Below, piece after piece: positions 25,340-28,776 of a stretch of 28,776 nucleotides of DNA. The notes below the pieces were generated by a model. The model was not told the origin of the DNA and searched no databases. It saw only the letters and a program-made list of their open reading frames with translations. The translations under genes were made by a program, and so were the position numbers. The DNA is from Peptococcaceae bacterium BRH_c23. GTDB taxonomy: Bacteria; Bacillota_B; Desulfitobacteriia; Desulfitobacteriales; Desulfitobacteriaceae. Position 1 is the first letter of the stretch. Each line of letters starts with the position of its first letter. Location: positions 1-28,776 of the forward strand of contig LADV01000159.1 of NCBI GenBank assembly GCA_000961805.1, written 5' to 3'.

Positions 25340-25786
25340 TCAGATTGTTAAGAAGTTACCATAGAAAATTAATGCCAGCCCTATAAGCAAGCGCATAATT
25401 GTGGGAGAATATATTTTTATGACCTGCCTCTTTCTATTTTTCGGAATAATTCCTGTACCAACCACCATGAACCATGCAATTAAAGCCGCAATCGGGGTGA
25501 GAAAAGCACCAAAGAGAACTAAGCTGATCAAACCTCCGACCAACCCGCTTACTTGGTTATTATGATTGCATATTTTCCCAATAATAAGTTGGAGTATTAT
25601 GCCTATCGTTCCACCTATTAGAAATGGTATTTCCCATTGCCAAAATTGTACCGCATCATGAACAAGATAATTAAGCCCACTTAGAACAAGCATCGCTAAA
25701 GAAGTCCCCCAAATTCCTCCAAAAAAAATCAATCCTGCAGAAATAAGGAGCACCCCCTCTAATACTACCAATTGAAGAAATTCCAA
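25340..25786 (-). CDS. Small multi-pass membrane protein, unknown function
   Basis: The 148-residue protein has about five hydrophobic segments (near 5-25, 27-45, 53-70, 78-112 and 125-145) and a basic stretch PKNRKRQVIK before the last. Glycine-rich GLVGGLISLVLFGAF in the middle recalls DUF456-type proteins, but I cannot confirm a family. The start is TTG 25786 with GGGGGAGG just upstream; the C8 run at 25793-25800 makes the ribosome site unusual. It stands alone between the microprotein cluster and the CDF gene. Confidence 0.7.
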   Translation of the reverse strand: MEFLQLVVLEGVLLISAGLIFFGGIWGTSLAMLVLSGLNYLVHDAVQFWQWEIPFLIGGTIGIILQLIIGKICNHNNQVSGLVGGLISLVLFGAFLTPIAALIAWFMVVGTGIIPKNRKRQVIKIYSPTIMRLLIGLALIFYGNFLTI

Positions 25787-25967
25787 TGACCTCCCCCCCC
25801 TCTTTGCTCGTTGTAGTATATCCCAATAAAATCCAATCTAATCAATCTATGCCACTATCGCCGTAATTGTATTACGATTAAATTTGGAACCTTTTTCCTT
25901 TATTTTCATATTCTGTATTACGGATAACTTCTATAAGGCGAATTAGAACAAAAAGGAGGTTTTCTCT

Positions 25968-26057
25968 ATGTGGTGGGGTCGCTGGGGCTTTGGTTTCCCT
26001 TGGTGGGGCGGTTTTGGATTTGGTCCATGGTGGGGCTTTCGTCGTTGGTGGTGGTAA
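25968..26057 (+). CDS. Trp/Gly-rich 29-aa microprotein
   Basis: The frame opens MWWGRWGFGFPWW and ends FRRWWW then TAA. Ten of 29 residues are Trp, eight are Gly, five are Phe, and three Arg supply the only charge. AAAAGGAGG lies 8 bases before the ATG, an ideal ribosome site, and a hairpin terminator follows at 26143-26179 on the same strand. So the frame has the full signals of a gene although it is too short for routine calling. It faces a cluster of tiny YjcZ-like membrane proteins, which suggests a shared setting, possibly the spore or cell envelope; that is inference. I know no named family. Confidence 0.7.
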   Translation: MWWGRWGFGFPWWGGFGFGPWWGFRRWWW

Positions 26058-26142
26058 GCGTTGCCTAACTAAAGGACTAATTTCTTTATGTTGATTTTTA
26101 AATCTTATGAATCTCTAAATTCTAAGCATAGATTCTAAATCA

Positions 26143-26179
26143 AAAGGATCGCACATGTTCTACATGTCAGCGGTCCTTT
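26143..26179 (+). terminator. Terminator of the Trp-rich microprotein
   Basis: AAAGGATCGC (26143-26152) pairs with GCGGTCCTTT (26170-26179) with one wobble. Inside, ACATGT pairs with ACATGT around a TCT loop. GTATTTC follows. Confidence 0.7.
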
Positions 26180-26213
26180 GTATTTCAATAAGTATCATTA
26201 TTCCTAATTTAAA

Positions 26214-26238
26214 GAGGACCCCTAAATAAGGGGTCCTC
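26214..26238 (-). terminator. Terminator of the four-gene microprotein cluster
   Basis: Perfect 10-bp arms GAGGACCCCT/AGGGGTCCTC with a 5-base loop; on the minus strand TTTAAATT follows. It lies 23 bases after the last microprotein stop. Confidence 0.88.
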
Positions 26239-26260
26239 AGCAAATTCGCTTTGAGATGGT

Positions 26261-26356
26261 TTAAAAGATAACACCCAAGGCAATAAGAATCAAAATCGCA
26301 ATTGCAATAATCCCAGCTCCTACACATCCACCAACGCCAGCTCCATACCCGTACAT
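26261..26356 (-). CDS. YjcZ-like one-helix microprotein, type A, 31 aa
   Basis: The protein is MYGYGAGVGGCVGAG followed by the hydrophobic helix GIIAIAILILIALGVIF. This is the short Gly/Tyr head plus single helix of the YjcZ-like sporulation microproteins (tiny transmembrane family). TTGGAGGTGA precedes the ATG. Its helix is residue-for-residue the same as in the 26519-26698 gene while 14 of the 17 codons differ, so it is under protein-level selection. It is the last of four. Confidence 0.85.
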   Translation of the reverse strand: MYGYGAGVGGCVGAGIIAIAILILIALGVIF

Positions 26357-26393
26357 AAACTCACCTCCAAGTATCACAACTTTCATTAGTTTC

Positions 26394-26483
26394 TTAGAAT
26401 ACGATTCCCATTGCAATCAGCAAAAGAATAATTACGACAACAGCAGCGATTCCAGCGCCAATTCCGGTTCCACCTGCAAACAT
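26394..26483 (-). CDS. YjcZ-like one-helix microprotein, type B, 29 aa
   Basis: A head MFAGGTGIGA is followed by the helix GIAAVVVIILLLIAMGIVF. The helix is identical to that of the 26743-26874 gene, with 13 of 19 codons changed silently. AAGGGGG lies about 8 bases upstream of the ATG. It is third in the cluster. Confidence 0.82.
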   Translation of the reverse strand: MFAGGTGIGAGIAAVVVIILLLIAMGIVF

Positions 26484-26518
26484 AGTTTCGACCCCCTTCG
26501 TATAAATAATCTTTTAGT

Positions 26519-26698
26519 TTAGAAAATTACGCCTAAAGCGATTAATATTAGAATTGCGATAGCAATGATCCCAACACCAACACCACATCCAACTCCAACA
26601 GGTGCAACTACAGGTGTGCATGGAGGTGGGCAACAACCAACTCCATATCCTGTGCGACCTGCTGCATATCCTGCATAACCTGCTCCAAATCCGTACAT
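26519..26698 (-). CDS. YjcZ-like one-helix microprotein, type A with Cys/Pro-rich head, 59 aa
   Basis: The head is longer than in its sister: MYGFGAGYAGYAAGRTGYG, then a Cys/Pro stretch GCCPPPCTPVVAP, then the type A helix GIIAIAILILIALGVIF. Four cysteines (C22, C23, C27, C38) could form disulfides or bind metal. AAAGGAGGG lies 6 bases before the ATG. It is second in the cluster. Confidence 0.85.
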   Translation of the reverse strand: MYGFGAGYAGYAAGRTGYGVGCCPPPCTPVVAPVGVGCGVGVGIIAIAILILIALGVIF

Positions 26699-26742
26699 GG
26701 TATACCCTCCTTTATTTTTTTAGTTATTAGAATTAATTGAAT

Positions 26743-26874
26743 TTAGAATACAATACCCATAGCAATCAATAAGAGAATTATAACTACGACAGCTGCAATA
26801 CCAGGTAAATAGTTTGGCGGACATACACATCCTACAGCTTCAACACCATCAACAACGCCTGCCCCATATGCCAT
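26743..26874 (-). CDS. YjcZ-like one-helix microprotein, type B with Cys/Pro head, 43 aa
   Basis: The head MAYGAGVVDGVEAVGCVCPP contains a CVC pair, and the type B helix GIAAVVVIILLLIAMGIVF ends the protein. I chose the ATG at 26874, with AAAAGGAG about 10 bases upstream; an in-frame start 17 codons earlier gives a charged N-terminus unlike the other three. It is first in the cluster, so the cluster promoter should lie in 26875-27046. TTTTCATATTGTA at 26921-26933 (minus strand) fits a sporulation sigma -10 pattern (CATA-N3-TA), as a weak hint. Confidence 0.83.
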   Translation of the reverse strand: MAYGAGVVDGVEAVGCVCPPNYLPGIAAVVVIILLLIAMGIVF

Positions 26875-27046
26875 ATCGAACAACTCCTTTTCCATCTCTT
26901 GAATTATCGTGCTCTCACAGTACAATATGAAAATAAATACTCAATTGTTAATAATTTCCTTAAATATATTTTCTTTTCCTTTTTATGAAACCATGAGATA
27001 TCCCTTCAACAAGGAGTGACATCTTTGAACGAGTGGCGATCGCATA

Positions 27047-27086
27047 ACAAATCCCGCACTTCGAGTATTCGGAGTGCGGGATTTGT
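27047..27086 (-). terminator. Terminator after the polysaccharide deacetylase
   Basis: Perfect 14-bp arms ACAAATCCCGCACT (27047-27060) and 27073-27086 with a 12-base loop. T-rich ends on both sides would let it work in either direction. Confidence 0.85.
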
Positions 27087-27093
27087 ATAACTA

Positions 27094-27969
27094 TTAATAG
27101 TCTGAGTTCTGTAGACGCCGAGCAAATTCGTTCTGCCCCATATTAGCATAGCAATAAACACGTTTAACCTGAAATTCATCGACTGTGAAGCTTGCCCAGC
27201 CTCGTTGTGTAGTAAAAGCCATCAGATACCCAGTATCCTGCACCGCTTTTAAAACAACAGAATTAAAGTCTCCATATGGATAAGCAAGGAAATTCACCGT
27301 CTTTCCTAACCCTTTTTCTAATAGATCCTTAGAGCTTTTGAGTTCCTGCAACAAAGATGCACCGTCAACTTTTGTTAAATAGGGATGAGTAGTCGTATGA
27401 CCTTCGATCTCCCAGCCATTAGCGGCAAGCTCTTTGAGCTGCGGCCATGACAAAAAACCTTCTCCATCAATATAACTAGAGACCATGAAGACCGTAGCCG
27501 TGAACCCATACTTTTTCATGATAGGGAAAGCAGTCGTATAATTATCGACATAGCCATCATCAAACGTGATTACAAAGGGTTTGGGAGGTAAACTACCACC
27601 CTTATTATAGGCTTGGTACAACTGACCTAAGGTTATACTTTGATACCCATTGTCACGCAAATAAGCCATTTGAGCTTCAAACTGGTCGGGAGGCATTCTT
27701 ACTTCGTTTCCGACCTCCAGCATAACTGAATGGTAGTAAAGGACAGGTACCGCTTGAGCTTCTTGTACGCTTGGTGCTCTCGATATTTTAGATGGCGAAT
27801 CAGGCAATACATCGCTGGGATTTGTGACTTCCAATGGGGCTTGATAAGTAGGAGTGGACGCTATCCGATTCGACGGATCTTGTGACGGCATCATCGTTAC
27901 CCCACCACAACCACTGATTCCAAGTACAATCATACTGTAGATGAGCACTCTGATAATTTTCTTCAGCAT
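27094..27969 (-). CDS. Polysaccharide deacetylase, lipoprotein
   Basis: The 291-residue protein begins MLKKIIRVLIYSMIVLGISGCGG, a lipoprotein signal with lipobox ISGC, so it should be anchored outside the membrane. A Pro/Ser-rich linker (to about 75) leads to a NodB-type carbohydrate esterase 4 domain. Motif 1 is ITFDDGYVDN (catalytic DD, about 138) and motif 2 is HTTTHPYL (the H-x3-H metal pair, about 193-197). It probably deacetylates peptidoglycan or another cell-wall glycan. I chose the second of two adjacent ATGs (27969), giving AGGAG 6 bases of spacing. It is monocistronic, with a terminator after it. Confidence 0.92.
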   Translation of the reverse strand: MLKKIIRVLIYSMIVLGISGCGGVTMMPSQDPSNRIASTPTYQAPLEVTNPSDVLPDSPSKISRAPSVQEAQAVPVLYYHSVMLEVGNEVRMPPDQFEAQMAYLRDNGYQSITLGQLYQAYNKGGSLPPKPFVITFDDGYVDNYTTAFPIMKKYGFTATVFMVSSYIDGEGFLSWPQLKELAANGWEIEGHTTTHPYLTKVDGASLLQELKSSKDLLEKGLGKTVNFLAYPYGDFNSVVLKAVQDTGYLMAFTTQRGWASFTVDEFQVKRVYCYANMGQNEFARRLQNSDY

Positions 27970-28183
27970 CATAAACTCCTTTGATGATATGTCGAACATT
28001 TCAAGTGATAATTAGAATACGCCCGTAGTTTAGTAGTGTAGTTCAGTATTTTCTATCTCATTTTAGCATATAATTCGGCGTTCATCAGTCATTTTTAGTC
28101 ATCAATATATTTCATGTACCCGATTATTCTATTGTAACCGAATACTCCCCTGTACCGAAGCTTATTATCCTGATAAAAAAAGA

Positions 28184-28208
28184 GACCTCAAGAATAAATC
28201 TCGAGATC
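28184..28208 (-). terminator. Terminator after secF
   Basis: On the minus strand GATCTCGAG (28200-28208) pairs with CTTGAGGTC (28184-28192) through two wobble pairs with a 7-base loop, followed by TCTTTTTTT. Confidence 0.8.
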
Positions 28209-28236
28209 CCATTAATAACCTATCGTTCAGTTGAAC

Positions 28237-28776
28237 TTAAGCGCGGACTACTTTACCACCCTTACGTGGCTTCTTCATACGCTTCTTGATTTCCAAGAGG
28301 ATTTGGCTGGCGATAAAGATCGAGGAGTAGGCTCCTGTAAATACCCCGATCAACATAGCTAAGGAGAACAACTTTGTGGATACGCCGCCCAAGATAAATA
28401 TCGAGAGCAAGGCGATCAGTACCGTAAGAGACGTGTTGATGGAACGGCGCATAGTCTGCCAAATAGATTTATCCACCATATCTTCGAAAGTGTCTCCCTT
28501 TTTCATCTTCGCTTCATTCTCACGAATCCGGTCAAAGATAATCACGGTATCATTAATCGAGTATCCGAAAACGGTTAAGATCGCCGCTACAAAGGAGGAA
28601 TCAATTTCTAATTGGAACAACGAAAAAATTCCTACCACCACTAAAACATCGTGTAATAAGGCGATAATCCCAGAGATTGCGAAAACGAACTGGAACCTAA
28701 TTGTAATATAGGCGATCATTAAACCCATGGCAATGAGTAATGCCCATAAAGCATTTCTGGTCAGCTCTTGCCCCAT
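28237..28776 (-). CDS. secF: Protein translocase subunit SecF, C-terminal part (5' end outside window)
   Basis: The frame is open to the right edge, so this is the last 179 or so residues of SecF. GQELTRNALWALLIA is the start of the second membrane helix block. The RND-type signature follows: FAISGIIALLHDVLVVVG, then FGYSINDTVIIFDRIREN, then MRRSINTSLTVLIALLSIFI. The C-terminus is basic (KKRMKKPRKGGK), as usual on the cytoplasmic side. SecDF uses the proton motive force to help secretion. The Met at the edge is internal, not the start. secDF next to recJ is a conserved Firmicutes order; here the microprotein region lies between them. Confidence 0.95.
   Translation of the reverse strand: MGQELTRNALWALLIAMGLMIAYITIRFQFVFAISGIIALLHDVLVVVGIFSLFQLEIDSSFVAAILTVFGYSINDTVIIFDRIRENEAKMKKGDTFEDMVDKSIWQTMRRSINTSLTVLIALLSIFILGGVSTKLFSLAMLIGVFTGAYSSIFIASQILLEIKKRMKKPRKGGKVVRA

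Noticed and set aside
26261..26874. CRISPR-like or simple tandem DNA repeat
   Set aside because: The similarity is in protein sequence with most codons changed, and each unit has its own ribosome site and stop, so these are paralogous genes.
28237..28776. A complete 179-residue protein beginning at the right edge
   Set aside because: The sequence is the C-terminal part of SecF; the Met at the edge is internal and the frame stays open.

Overview
The window reads as chromosomal core of a low-GC, spore-forming Gram-positive anaerobe, most like the Peptococcaceae/Desulfitobacteriaceae (Desulfosporosinus or Desulfitobacterium type). The reasons are the clostridial gene order (secF, recJ-apt-rsh-dtd-MBL-hisS-aspS, iscR-iscS-iscU-mnmA, alaS-ireB-ruvX), strong AGGAGG ribosome sites, a T-box leader, a CsoR repressor, a ferredoxin-linked aldo/keto reductase and a set of tiny YjcZ-like membrane proteins of the kind seen in spore formers. 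The genus is inferred, not proven. Nearly all genes lie on the minus strand. The exceptions are an amidohydrolase, rarA with its upstream RNA-like element, and one Trp-rich microprotein.

Layout from the right, in the direction of minus-strand transcription: the end of secF; a lipoprotein polysaccharide deacetylase; four tiny one-helix membrane proteins in a row; and, facing them on the plus strand, a 29-residue peptide with ten tryptophans. Next come a small membrane protein, a CDF metal exporter and the nucleotide/stress block recJ, apt, rsh (bifunctional (p)ppGpp enzyme), dtd and an MBL hydrolase. A T-box leader controls hisS-aspS. csoR-trxA follows under its own strong promoter and a clear CsoR operator.

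In the middle, rarA is transcribed rightwards. About 270 bases before it lies a roughly 230-base element with nested hairpins, a 16-bp closing stem and a possible pseudoknot. I do not recognise it, and it is the best candidate for something undescribed. The plus-strand amidohydrolase is divergent from iscR.

On the left, iscR-iscS-iscU-mnmA form an iron-sulfur and tRNA-thiolation operon. After it come a PRC-barrel / zinc-ribbon / small membrane protein operon, an AI-2E family permease, alaS, ireB, an Fe-S aldo/keto reductase and the start of ruvX. Several gene ends and gaps carry degenerate TTCGA-rich or CTTCTGAC-like simple repeats, some of which have become C-terminal codons.
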